DNA of 64,000 bases from JABDKJ01 sp964609215. GTDB lineage: Bacteria > Bacteroidota > Bacteroidia > Flavobacteriales_D > JABDKJ01. Location: contig CAZSQZ010000003.1 of the NCBI GenBank assembly GCA_964609215.1, positions 124,001-188,000 on the forward strand. Direction: 5' to 3'. The position numbers and the translations under genes are program-made. Positions 43,388 to 51,441 of the stretch are shown in pieces; position 1 is the first letter of the stretch, and every line of letters starts with the position of its first letter. The notes beneath the pieces are model-generated. The model searched no databases, was not told the DNA's origin, and saw nothing but the letters and a program-made list of their open reading frames with translations.

Positions 43388-43436
43388 AATTGGCTCCAAT
43401 TCGAGAGGAAGACGAGTCAAGTTACGGAATGTTACG
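43388..43436 (-). promoter_or_regulatory. Candidate ECF promoter and inverted repeat ahead of the DUF4252 cluster
   Basis: On the minus strand CGTAAC (43436-43431), 16 bases, then CGTC (43414-43411) resembles an ECF promoter (AAC-N16-CGTC); a second CGTAAC lies at 43426-43421. Closer to the gene is an inverted repeat AATTGG-CT-CCAATT (43388-43401) followed by TTTATTTG, a near match to the -7 element. Either promoter could drive the cluster; the motifs are seen, and the assignment is inferred. Confidence 0.4.
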
Positions 43437-43515
43437 CCAAGGTGAATAGAAATTGTTGAATGGAAAATTAAATGGATAGATGGCAAAATGTGTTTTATAT
43501 CATTAGTTTTAATTC

Positions 43516-43971
43516 ATGAAAAATGGAGATTTATTCAAGGAAGAAGATTTTAAGTCCTGTCTGGCTAGAATTGAAAATTTGGGTATGGAGAATACTGCAC
43601 AATGGGGAACAATGGACATTTCACAAATGTTAGCGCACTGCGCTGAAGTTCAAGAAGTATTGAATGGCAAAGCATTAAAAGACACTCCTTTTCTTTTAAA
43701 ACTGTTTAAAGGTTTCATTAAGAAATCTGTTATCAGTAAAAAACCTTATCCTAAAAATTCCAAAACACATCCTCAATATATAGTGGAATCTAAAAAGGAC
43801 TTTACTGCAGAAAAAACCCGTCTGGTTAATGCATTACAAAACATGCAAAATGAGCGCATTGAAGATTCAAAAAGTATAACACACACTCTTTTTGGAAATA
43901 TGAGCAGAGCTGAAAGAGGATGGGCAGCTTATAAGCACTTAGATCATCATCTCAATCAATTTGGAGTTTAG
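43516..43971 (+). CDS. DUF1569 domain protein
   Basis: The 151-residue cytosolic protein has AQWGTMDISQMLAHCAEVQEV near residues 34-54 and a terminal WAAYKHLDHHLNQFG near 135-149, the histidine pattern of DUF1569/DinB-like four-helix bundles. KRPYPKNSKTHP-type residues lie in the middle. A metal-dependent small-molecule transferase fold is likely; the substrate is unknown. The lipoprotein gene downstream starts 37 bp after its stop. Confidence 0.82.
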   Translation: MKNGDLFKEEDFKSCLARIENLGMENTAQWGTMDISQMLAHCAEVQEVLNGKALKDTPFLLKLFKGFIKKSVISKKPYPKNSKTHPQYIVESKKDFTAEKTRLVNALQNMQNERIEDSKSITHTLFGNMSRAERGWAAYKHLDHHLNQFGV

Positions 43972-44008
43972 TTTGTTGGGAATACATAGATTTACAGAAA
44001 TTAATCAA

Positions 44009-44479
44009 ATGACAAAATCCTTTTATTTATTCTCTTTTTTCTCATTGATTCTTTTTTTCAGCTCTTGTGAGAAAAGTGTTTCTGGCTGCACGGACTCAAA
44101 TGCGAATAATTTTAATTCCGAAGCAACGGAAGATGATGGTTCCTGCACTTTTGACATTGCAGATTCTTATGTCGGGTTTTGGGATGTTGAGGAAATAAGA
44201 ACAGTTTCAGGAATGAGTATAACATTCAACTATGATATTAGTATTACAAAACTTGGAGCTAACACAGTTGAAATTACAAATTTTGTGGAATGTGTTCCTT
44301 TAGAAGCTACGGTGAGTGAAACTTCCCTAATCCTAACCAATCTTCAAGACCTACCCTTTGGAGATTGTTTTATTGGATCTGAGAATTTTGAGAGAAGTGG
44401 AGATGAAATCAATTATACCTTAAATACAGAAGATGCTGGAGTTTTTGTTCAAGTTGCGGGTACAGCAACAAAGCAGTAA
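44009..44479 (+). CDS. Hypothetical lipoprotein
   Basis: From ATG at 44009 the protein is 156 residues with a lipobox (LFFSSC, Cys19). A short EGF-like/calcium-site element CTDSNANNFNSEATEDDGSC near 26-45 is one that recurs at the N-termini of Bacteroidota lipoproteins. The rest is a beta-rich domain of about 100 residues that resembles lipocalin-like folds. The longer frame from 43961 adds residues ahead of the signal peptide and is rejected. No function can be given. Confidence 0.72.
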   Translation: MTKSFYLFSFFSLILFFSSCEKSVSGCTDSNANNFNSEATEDDGSCTFDIADSYVGFWDVEEIRTVSGMSITFNYDISITKLGANTVEITNFVECVPLEATVSETSLILTNLQDLPFGDCFIGSENFERSGDEINYTLNTEDAGVFVQVAGTATKQ

Positions 44480-44503
44480 TGGATTTAAACTAAGTTTCAA
44501 ATT

Positions 44504-45232
44504 ATGTTCTTTCCAATAGGAGATACTCAAGTTGTTGGCGGTCACAAACCTTTGTTTGCTTATAGTTTCATAGGCATTAATATTATTGCCTGGATTTTTC
44601 AATTGATGGATCCTAGTGGAAATTTGCTGATTCCTGAATACGCTTCAGTTCCAGCACAAATTTCTCAAGGCAATGAGTATTTCACCCTTTTCACCAGTAT
44701 GTTCATGCATGGCGGATGGATGCATTTGATAGGCAATATGGTTTTCCTTTGGATTTTTGGAGACAATATAGAAGCTACAATCGGCAGCTTTAAATTTGTT
44801 ATTTTCTATTTCATGGGAGGTTTAGCAGCTTCTTATGCTCATATTATCATCGAGCCTTTATCGACTATTCCAACGGTTGGAGCGTCTGGAGCAATTAGTG
44901 CAGTTATGGGAGCCTACTTAGTTATGTTTCCAAAATCTCAAATTAAAATTCTTGTCATCTATATTCTTCGCAGCTTCCACATTTCAGCTTATCTGGCGTT
45001 GGGAATTTGGATTGGATATCAACTTTTAAATGGTATTGGCGGACTGAGCTTTCTAAGCGGAGGTGAAGGTTTTGACGGTGGTGGAGTTGCCTATTGGGCG
45101 CATATTGGAGGCTTCGTATTTGGCGTAGCAGCAGGATTTCTATTTAAGCCCATGGCAAATAGAGATGAAGATGATTTTCTTGGAGGGTCGAAAACAAGAG
45201 ATAGAAGCGGGGGGAAATTATTTCCCACCTAA
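44504..45232 (+). CDS. Rhomboid family intramembrane serine protease
   Basis: The 242-residue protein has six membrane segments, with Ser128 in TVGASGAISAVMGAY and His200 in YWAHIGGFVFG. WMHLIGNMVFLWIFGDNIE near residues 75-93 is the conserved HxxxN region. The family member is of the type with a disordered C-terminus (RDEDDFLGGSKTRDRSGG). It is the third rhomboid in the window and starts 24 bp after the lipoprotein gene. Confidence 0.9.
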   Translation: MFFPIGDTQVVGGHKPLFAYSFIGINIIAWIFQLMDPSGNLLIPEYASVPAQISQGNEYFTLFTSMFMHGGWMHLIGNMVFLWIFGDNIEATIGSFKFVIFYFMGGLAASYAHIIIEPLSTIPTVGASGAISAVMGAYLVMFPKSQIKILVIYILRSFHISAYLALGIWIGYQLLNGIGGLSFLSGGEGFDGGGVAYWAHIGGFVFGVAAGFLFKPMANRDEDDFLGGSKTRDRSGGKLFPT

Positions 45233-45420
45233 TGATTTTAGGAATCTCTGATCAAAAAAATAATTAAGGAATAACAGCTATCAATAAGAAACCAAAAATA
45301 CTAAGCGAAAAAAGTTATGATTCAGATAAGGATTGGTTAAAAGACCATCCTGATGAACATAAGAAAAACGCCAGAGCCGATATCAATAAAAAGGTCACAG
45401 GAAAGGATTTTTTTCGATTT

Positions 45421-45687
45421 ATGTACTGGCTTTCCTTGGCCATTATTTCTCGATTAATTGGCTATCCTTTAATTGCAGTTCTGGTCATTCTAGTATTGAC
45501 CATTTGCAGCAAAATTTTTGATTGGGATGCTGATTCTATTCTTAATTTGGGAGCAATTTCCTACCTACTCTGGATACCTATGGGAGAAATAACTGCTCTT
45601 ATCATTCGAGATAAATTCAGAAAGGTTTTTAAAAAATTCTTCAATGCTATCCTAAAGCGAATAAAGGGTAATGATTATGAAATTTAA
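45421..45687 (+). CDS. Small membrane protein; coding frame extends upstream without a normal start
   Basis: From ATG at 45421 the protein is 88 residues with two hydrophobic segments (near 8-27 and 45-60) and a basic C-terminus. The same frame is open back to 45269 and encodes a protein-like hydrophilic stretch with YDSDKDWLKDHPDEHKKNA and ADINKKVTGKDFFRF, immediately ahead of the first helix. No ATG, GTG or TTG lies in that extension; ATA (45271) or ATC (45280) would be needed. The extension looks real, so the start codon may be mutated or unusual. I do not recognise the family. Confidence 0.6.
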   Translation: MYWLSLAIISRLIGYPLIAVLVILVLTICSKIFDWDADSILNLGAISYLLWIPMGEITALIIRDKFRKVFKKFFNAILKRIKGNDYEI

Positions 45688-45703
45688 AGAAGAGTTAATT
45701 CTG

Positions 45704-46918
45704 TTAAATCATCAATGTTTCAATCTTTGAAGCATTTTCCAAAGTCTTGTGAACAGGGCATTTATCTGCAATTTCCATTAATCGCTGTCTCTGAGCATCA
45801 TCCAAATTACCTTTGAATGTCAGACTCCTTTTGAAGGTATCTATTTGTCCTGTATTCGTTTCACACTCTTCACAGTCTTTTGCATGAATTCTTCCATGAT
45901 CAACATGAACCACTACCTCTTCCAAGTCCCATTTCTTTCTTTGCGCATACATGTGTAAAGTCATTACCGTACACGCTCCCAGACCTGCAGAAACCAACTC
46001 ATAAGGAGAAGGACCGTAATCATTACCACCTACGGATTCCGGTTCATCCGCAATTAAATTATGCTTTCCAAGACTCACATCACTGGTGAATTTATCTTTC
46101 TGGTTTAACCTTACCGCTACTTGATGTTGCGATCTCAAAACTTCTTCCTCAGGCAAATCTAAATACCTCAATGCCCATGTTGCAACTAGCTTACCGACAT
46201 AGATGGAATCATTTGGATTAGACATCATATGATCTGCTCCATTCAGAGAAACAAAGCTCTTCGGATGCTTGAGCAAATCGTAAAGTTCACCTGCGTTCTC
46301 TATCCCTACAACTTGGTCTTGTGGTGAATGAATAATCAGATGAGATTTTTTATCTCGTGTCACCACATCGTTAATATCCTTTTGCTTAAGATCTTCAACA
46401 AACTGTTGTTTTATCTTGATCTTCTGCATTCCGATATTGACCATTGCTTCACCCTTTTCAACTAATTCGCCTTGAACAGAACTAAAAAGATGGGTTACAT
46501 GCTCAGGCATTGAAGGAGAACCAATGGTACATACTGCCTTTACTGAATCTATCTCAGTAGCTGCAAAAAGTGTTGCAGTTCCTCCCAATGAATGTCCTAA
46601 CATTATTTGAGGAGCCTCATAATGCTCTGTTAGGAAGTCCGCTACTTTATGTAAGTCATGAATATTAGACGTGAAATTGGTATCTGCAAAATCACCTTCA
46701 CTCCTACCCAAGCCTGTAAAATCAAAACGCAAAACCGCAATTCCTTCTGCGTTTAGAGCTCTGCTAATGTTTCTTACTGCAGTAAGATTCTTATTGCAGG
46801 TAAAGCAGTGTGCAAAAATTGCAAAGGCTTTTGGTTTTTGATTTAAAGGGAAATCTAATCTAGCATCCAATGAAAGACCTTGTTCATTGAGGATGGATAA
46901 TTTTTCTGATTTTGCCAT
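45704..46918 (-). CDS. Bifunctional alpha/beta hydrolase / OsmC family protein
   Basis: The 404-residue protein is a fusion. Residues 1-250 are an alpha/beta hydrolase with GHSLGG (Ser110) and a late acid/histidine pair (LNGADHMM). From about residue 265 an OsmC domain follows with GPSPYELVSAGLGACTVMTL and the second cysteine in ADKCPVHKTLE, the peroxidatic cysteine pair of OsmC/Ohr proteins. The fusion is well known in Bacteroidota and Proteobacteria; it probably detoxifies peroxides, with the hydrolase acting on an unknown ester. The gene is convergent with the small membrane protein gene. Confidence 0.92.
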   Translation of the reverse strand: MAKSEKLSILNEQGLSLDARLDFPLNQKPKAFAIFAHCFTCNKNLTAVRNISRALNAEGIAVLRFDFTGLGRSEGDFADTNFTSNIHDLHKVADFLTEHYEAPQIMLGHSLGGTATLFAATEIDSVKAVCTIGSPSMPEHVTHLFSSVQGELVEKGEAMVNIGMQKIKIKQQFVEDLKQKDINDVVTRDKKSHLIIHSPQDQVVGIENAGELYDLLKHPKSFVSLNGADHMMSNPNDSIYVGKLVATWALRYLDLPEEEVLRSQHQVAVRLNQKDKFTSDVSLGKHNLIADEPESVGGNDYGPSPYELVSAGLGACTVMTLHMYAQRKKWDLEEVVVHVDHGRIHAKDCEECETNTGQIDTFKRSLTFKGNLDDAQRQRLMEIADKCPVHKTLENASKIETLMI

Positions 46919-46983
46919 GCGGCAATTTAATCAGACTATCTAAAAAAAATTACTTTTTTCTATTAAGAATTTGGATTCGCAAC

Positions 46984-48372
46984 TTATAGATGAATAACTT
47001 CATCATAAGCTGCTGCTGCTGCCTCCATTATTGCCTCACTCATAGTTGGGTGAGGGTGAACAGTCTTAATGATTTCATGTCCGGTAGTTTCCAACTTTCT
47101 AATGGAAACAATTTCAGCTATCATCTCCGTCACATTGGCTCCTATCATGTGACCACCCAACAATTCGCCATACTTTGCATCGAAGATGAGTTTGACAAAA
47201 CCGTCCTTATGTCCAGCAGCAGAAGCCTTTCCAGATGCTGAAAATGGAAATTTACCGATCTTAATATCCAAACCTTCTTCTTTGGCTTGCTTCTCTGTAT
47301 AACCCACAGATGCGACCTCTGGAGAACAATAGGTACAACCCGGAATATTCTTATAGTCCAATGCTTCAGGATTTTCTCCAGCAATCTTCTCCACACAAAT
47401 AATCCCTTCGGCAGAAGCAACGTGTGCTAAAGCAGGACCTGGTGTGCAATCTCCGATGGCATAATAACCAGGAATATTGGTTTGGTAAAAGTCATTGACA
47501 ATGATTCTTCCCCTGTCCGTCACTATTCCAACATCCTCTAAACCAATTCCTTCAATATTCGTTTCAATTCCAACTGCAGAAAGCACAACATCGCAATCAA
47601 CTGTTTCTGTTCCCTTTTTAGTTTGAATCGTCACTTTCGCCTTTTTCCCTTTTACTTCAACTTTTTCCACAGAAGAATTGGTCATGACATTGATTCCCTG
47701 TGACTTGAATGAACGCATCAAAGCTTTTGAAACTTCTTCATCTTCATTTGGAACAATATTGGGTAAGTATTCTACAAGGGTTACGTCTACCCCTATTGCA
47801 TTATAGAAATACGCAAATTCAGAACCTATTGCTCCAGAACCTACCACCACCATTTTCTTTGGCATGGAAGGCAATGTCATCGCTTCACGATATCCGATAA
47901 CTACTTTTCCGTCTTGAGGCAAATTGGGTAATTGACGGCTTCTTGCTCCAGTTGCAATAATGATATTTTTAGCCTCTACTATACTGGCCTTTCCTTTGTC
48001 ATCCGTTACTTCCACTTTTTTCCCGGCCAATACTTTACCGAAACCATTGATAACATCGATCTTATTTTTCTTCATCAGGAACTGAACACCCTTACTCATG
48101 CCATTGGCAACATCTCTACTTCTGGATACCATTCCTTTAAAATCTGCTTTAGGAGCACCTACAGATATGCCATAATCCTCAGCATGAGAAATATACTGAA
48201 ATACGTTGGCGCTTTTTAGCAAAGCTTTAGTAGGAATACAGCCCCAATTCAAGCAAATACCGCCTAAAGATTCTTTCTCAACAATAGCTGTTTTTAAACC
48301 CAATTGCGAAGCTCTAATAGCTGCAACATAACCACCTGGACCACTTCCAACAACAATAAGATCGTAACTCAT
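46984..48372 (-). CDS. lpdA: Dihydrolipoyl dehydrogenase
   Basis: The 462-residue protein has the FAD motif GSGPGG (9-14), the redox disulfide GGICLNWGC (Cys40 and Cys45), the NAD motif VVGSGAIGSEFA near 176-187, and the C-terminal HPHPTMSEA (from 439) with the active-site histidine of the partner subunit. It is the E3 component of 2-oxo acid dehydrogenase complexes and the glycine cleavage system. No E1 or E2 gene is in the window. It is divergent from the accessory island that begins at 48486. Confidence 0.95.
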   Translation of the reverse strand: MSYDLIVVGSGPGGYVAAIRASQLGLKTAIVEKESLGGICLNWGCIPTKALLKSANVFQYISHAEDYGISVGAPKADFKGMVSRSRDVANGMSKGVQFLMKKNKIDVINGFGKVLAGKKVEVTDDKGKASIVEAKNIIIATGARSRQLPNLPQDGKVVIGYREAMTLPSMPKKMVVVGSGAIGSEFAYFYNAIGVDVTLVEYLPNIVPNEDEEVSKALMRSFKSQGINVMTNSSVEKVEVKGKKAKVTIQTKKGTETVDCDVVLSAVGIETNIEGIGLEDVGIVTDRGRIIVNDFYQTNIPGYYAIGDCTPGPALAHVASAEGIICVEKIAGENPEALDYKNIPGCTYCSPEVASVGYTEKQAKEEGLDIKIGKFPFSASGKASAAGHKDGFVKLIFDAKYGELLGGHMIGANVTEMIAEIVSIRKLETTGHEIIKTVHPHPTMSEAIMEAAAAAYDEVIHL

Positions 48373-48485
48373 ATCACCAAATTTTAAGGCCGTGAAATTA
48401 AGAATTATTTATGGTGCAAAGAGGAGGATTTGTTTTTTCTTTTTGGGCTCAGGAAAACAGGTAAAATAGGATTTAAATTATCTAT

Positions 48486-48493
48486 TATATTTG
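48486..48493 (+). promoter_or_regulatory. Bacteroidota-type -7 element of the nuclease island
   Basis: TATATTTG is an exact TAnnTTTG match. A start site near 48499 excludes the longest reading frame (which starts at 48491) and supports the ATG at 48602 as the first gene start, leaving a leader of about 103 bases. Confidence 0.45.
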
Positions 48494-48601
48494 GAGAAAA
48501 ACTACTTATTCATTTGTACCGGACCATTAACGTTTAAAAGCGGGAATATTCGTTTAGTAACTGGTTATGTGCAAGTTAAAGACAATAAAAAGATAATTAT
48601 T

Positions 48602-48982
48602 ATGACCAACATGGAAAAACTTATATCCGCAATTGAAAACCGAAAACCAATATCATTTGAATACAATAAACAAGGTAAAACTGCTGGTAAAAGAATAGGT
48701 AATCCGCACGCTTTATATATTTTCGAATATAAAAACCCTAACAAAGAATCAAAGACAAAATTAGACCTTGTTCAAACAGGTGGAGTTTCCGATAGTCGCT
48801 TAGAGAAACCATTTCCAGATTTTAGACAGTTTTTTATAACCGACTTATCAAATATTGAAGTTCTGGAAAGCGAACCTAATTTTGAGCCACTATATGAAAA
48901 ATTGAATGAGGAAACTGGAGAAATGGAAAAAAGATATAATCCAGAATCAGACAATTACAAAAACACAATTGCCAAAGTTTAA
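48602..48982 (+). CDS. WYL-like domain protein, first gene of the nuclease island
   Basis: The 126-residue protein from ATG 48602 is made almost entirely of one WYL-like module: LISAIENRKPISFEYNKQGK near residues 5-24, RIGNPHALYIFEYKN near 29-43, DLVQTGGVSDS near 55-65 and DFRQFFITDLSNIEVLES near 74-91. WYL domains sense ligands or nucleic acid and regulate anti-phage systems. There is no helix-turn-helix part, so it is a stand-alone sensor. Its TAA overlaps the ATG of the Shedu-like gene (TAATG), so the two are coupled. The WYL call is by pattern only. Confidence 0.62.
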   Translation: MTNMEKLISAIENRKPISFEYNKQGKTAGKRIGNPHALYIFEYKNPNKESKTKLDLVQTGGVSDSRLEKPFPDFRQFFITDLSNIEVLESEPNFEPLYEKLNEETGEMEKRYNPESDNYKNTIAKV

Positions 48983-49980
48983 TGAGTGTAGCATATCATA
49001 AAGAATTATTTAATAATGGTAAGGTCAAATTAATGGCCAACTTTGCCAATATTAAAGGAGATATTGCTGACGAGAATATGACACTGCAATTCTACGCTTT
49101 TAATAGTGACGGAATTCCAATATTTACTGAAACACTTGATATAGAGGATATTCGTAATCTTTATAATCATTTGAACTTAATCACGATAGTTAAAGATGGT
49201 AAAACAAAATCATCAAAATTCATTGAAACCACAGATGAAATCAATCTAATACTAGAAAAGCTTGGAAGTAGCGATTTAGAAACAATTCTTCAGCTTTTAG
49301 AGAAGTTTGAATCTGAGGAAAAAATCAAAGGATTATTAGAATCCTTGTCTGAATTGGAAATTGAAAATCTTCACGGAGCATTCCAGCACAAGCGAGTTAA
49401 TACAGAAATTCAAAATCTAGAAAAGTTAATTCAACTTGAAATAGAAGGTAGCATTACGACTACAATTGAAAATCACGAAGAGTTAGTTAAGTATAAAGCT
49501 GGTCAGCCAGAAAAAATTTTTCAAAATTGGATAGAGTCCAATCTATGGGTTTTTGGAATCGATTATATTAAAAAACACGATTCGAGAAAAATAGCATTGT
49601 TTAGTGAGGGAGACTTATTAATGGAATCAGTTGACGGATATTTAGATTTGATAGAACTAAAAAGACCTCGACACGAATTATTTAGATTTGATGATAGCCA
49701 TAAATGTTTTTATCCTCACACAAGTCTTTCCCAAGTAATTGGTCAGAGTCTATTTTACTTGCAGAAATTACAAGACTACAAACTTAACATCGAAAAAGAA
49801 TATGAAGTGAAGGTGATTATGCCACGTGTTAAGATTATTATCGGTAGAAGCATTGATTTTAAGGAAGAAGAAAAAGATAGTTTAAGAATGTTGAACTCAA
49901 ATTTGAATTCAATACAAATAATAACATATGACGATTTAGTCCAATTTGGCAAATTAATTTTGTCAAGTTTTGAAAATTAG
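48982..49980 (+). CDS. sduA: Shedu-like (DUF4263) nuclease, SduA-type
   Basis: The 332-residue protein has a long N-terminal part (to about 165) and a C-terminal PD-(D/E)XK nuclease of the Shedu/DUF4263 type: PEKIFQNWIESNLWVFG near 176-192, an acidic residue at Asp211, DLIELKRP with Glu225-x-Lys227 near 222-229, and QVIGQSLFYLQKL near 251-263, followed by KIIIGRSIDF near 284-293. Shedu is a single-gene anti-phage system that cuts DNA. The catalytic residues are all visible. It overlaps the upstream WYL-like gene by one base and precedes the DUF2130 gene by 7 bases. Confidence 0.82.
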   Translation: MSVAYHKELFNNGKVKLMANFANIKGDIADENMTLQFYAFNSDGIPIFTETLDIEDIRNLYNHLNLITIVKDGKTKSSKFIETTDEINLILEKLGSSDLETILQLLEKFESEEKIKGLLESLSELEIENLHGAFQHKRVNTEIQNLEKLIQLEIEGSITTTIENHEELVKYKAGQPEKIFQNWIESNLWVFGIDYIKKHDSRKIALFSEGDLLMESVDGYLDLIELKRPRHELFRFDDSHKCFYPHTSLSQVIGQSLFYLQKLQDYKLNIEKEYEVKVIMPRVKIIIGRSIDFKEEEKDSLRMLNSNLNSIQIITYDDLVQFGKLILSSFEN

Positions 49981-49987
49981 TTTTAAG

Positions 49988-51271
49988 ATGAATGAAATAA
50001 TATGTCCAAATTGCAAAAAAGCTTTCAAAGTAGATGAAGCTGGATTCGCTGATATTGTGAAACAAGTTAGAGACCATCAATTCGAAGAGGAATTAAATAA
50101 TCGACTTGCTCTTGCAGAAAAGGAAAAAGAAAGTGCTGTTGAACTTGCAAAAGCCAATACCAAAAACACATTGCAAGAAGAACTTGCTAAAAAGGACAGA
50201 GAGATAGCTGAGTTAAAGGCTAATAGTAAAAGTGAGTTGATTGAAAAATTAGCTGAAAAAGACAATCAATTAGCTGAGTTAAAATCTAAAATACAGAATG
50301 CTGAAACAAAGCAAAAGTTGGCTGTTTCAGAAGCTATAAAGGAAATAGAAAAGCAACGAGATTCTTTGGAAAATGATTTGAAAACAAAAGAGTTAGAGAA
50401 ACAGAATATAAAGAATTCTTTAGAGCAAAAGTACTCAACCGAACTTCAAAATAAAGATGCAATAATAAAATTTAAGGAAGATGAAATTTCACGAGTAAAA
50501 GATATGAAGCTCAAACTCTCGACTAAAATGTTAGGAGAAAGCCTAGAGCAACATTGTGAAATTGAGTTCAATAAACTTAGACCTACGGCTTTTCAAAACG
50601 CATACTTCGAAAAGGATAATGATTCTAAAGGAGGAAGTAAAGGAGATTATATCTATCGAGAAACTGACGAATCTGGAAATGAAATCATTTCAATAATGTT
50701 TGAAATGAAAAATGAAAGTGACGAAACTGCAACAAAAAAGAAGAATGAAGATTTCTTCGCAAAGTTAGACAAAGACCGAAAAGATAAAAATTGCGAATAT
50801 GCCGTTTTAGTTTCTCTATTAGAAAAAGATAATGAATTCTATAATTCAGGTATTGTCGATGTTTCTCATAAATATGAGAAAATGTATGTTGTGCGACCTC
50901 AATTTTTCATTCCAATAATTACGTTACTTCGCAATGCTGCAATGAATTCTTTGAAGTATAAACAAGAGCTAAATTTAATTCGTAACCAAAATATTGACAT
51001 TACTAACTTTGAAGAAAAGATTGATGCTTTCAGAAAAGGTTTTGCCTATAATTATGATTTAGCAAGTCGAAAGTTTAAAACTGCCATTGACGAAATAGAC
51101 AAAACAATTTCACATTTAAATAAAACTAAAGCTGCATTATTGTCTTCCGAAAACAATCTTAGGCTTGCAAATAATAAAGCAGATGATTTGACAATAAAAA
51201 AGCTGACTTATGGAAATCCGACAATGAAGGCAAAATTTGAGGAACTTTCCAAGGAGGGCAAAAACGAATAA
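49988..51271 (+). CDS. DUF2130 coiled-coil protein with PD-(D/E)XK-like core
   Basis: From ATG at 49988 the protein is 427 residues. It begins with a zinc-ribbon-like MNEIICPNCKKAFK (Cys6, Cys9, without a second pair), followed by a coiled coil from about 30 to 180 (EKEKESAVELAKANT, KDNQLAELKSKIQNAE). The conserved DUF2130 block has Glu187/Glu191, KGDYIYRE (Asp220), IMFEMKNE (Glu239-x-Lys241) and later VVRPQFFIPIITLLR near 301-315. That arrangement fits a restriction-endonuclease-like fold. It lies 7 bases after the Shedu gene, so this is probably one transcript. Its function is unproven. Confidence 0.85.
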   Translation: MNEIICPNCKKAFKVDEAGFADIVKQVRDHQFEEELNNRLALAEKEKESAVELAKANTKNTLQEELAKKDREIAELKANSKSELIEKLAEKDNQLAELKSKIQNAETKQKLAVSEAIKEIEKQRDSLENDLKTKELEKQNIKNSLEQKYSTELQNKDAIIKFKEDEISRVKDMKLKLSTKMLGESLEQHCEIEFNKLRPTAFQNAYFEKDNDSKGGSKGDYIYRETDESGNEIISIMFEMKNESDETATKKKNEDFFAKLDKDRKDKNCEYAVLVSLLEKDNEFYNSGIVDVSHKYEKMYVVRPQFFIPIITLLRNAAMNSLKYKQELNLIRNQNIDITNFEEKIDAFRKGFAYNYDLASRKFKTAIDEIDKTISHLNKTKAALLSSENNLRLANNKADDLTIKKLTYGNPTMKAKFEELSKEGKNE

Positions 51272-51441
51272 CAAAAGGCCAGCACATAATAATGTGCTAT
51301 GATTTTAGCGGTTTAAGTGGTCAAAAGAAAGTTAAAACATAAAACAAAGGTCAGTACAAAACCGAAATGTTTTTGAGTAGAAATCCGCTACTACTCATAC
51401 ACCAGACCGTTGGTGACAATAAAAAACGCTTATCATAAACT
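51272..51441 (+). other. Structured spacer between island genes
   Basis: This 170-base gap has three hairpins: AGCACAT-AATA-ATGTGCT (51281-51298), TGAGTAG/CTACTCA with a 10-base loop (51374-51397) and CACCA/TGGTG (51400-51415). It also has AGCGG (near 51311) and CCGCT (near 51386) arms that could pair over 75 bases. Similar spacers recur, from memory, between accessory genes in marine Bacteroidota. They resemble attC-like cassette ends, but I could not establish the defining R box sequences. Confidence 0.4.

Noticed and set aside
48491..48601. Longer WYL-like gene start at 48491
   Set aside because: It overlaps the -7 element and lies upstream of the predicted transcript start; the added residues look non-coding.
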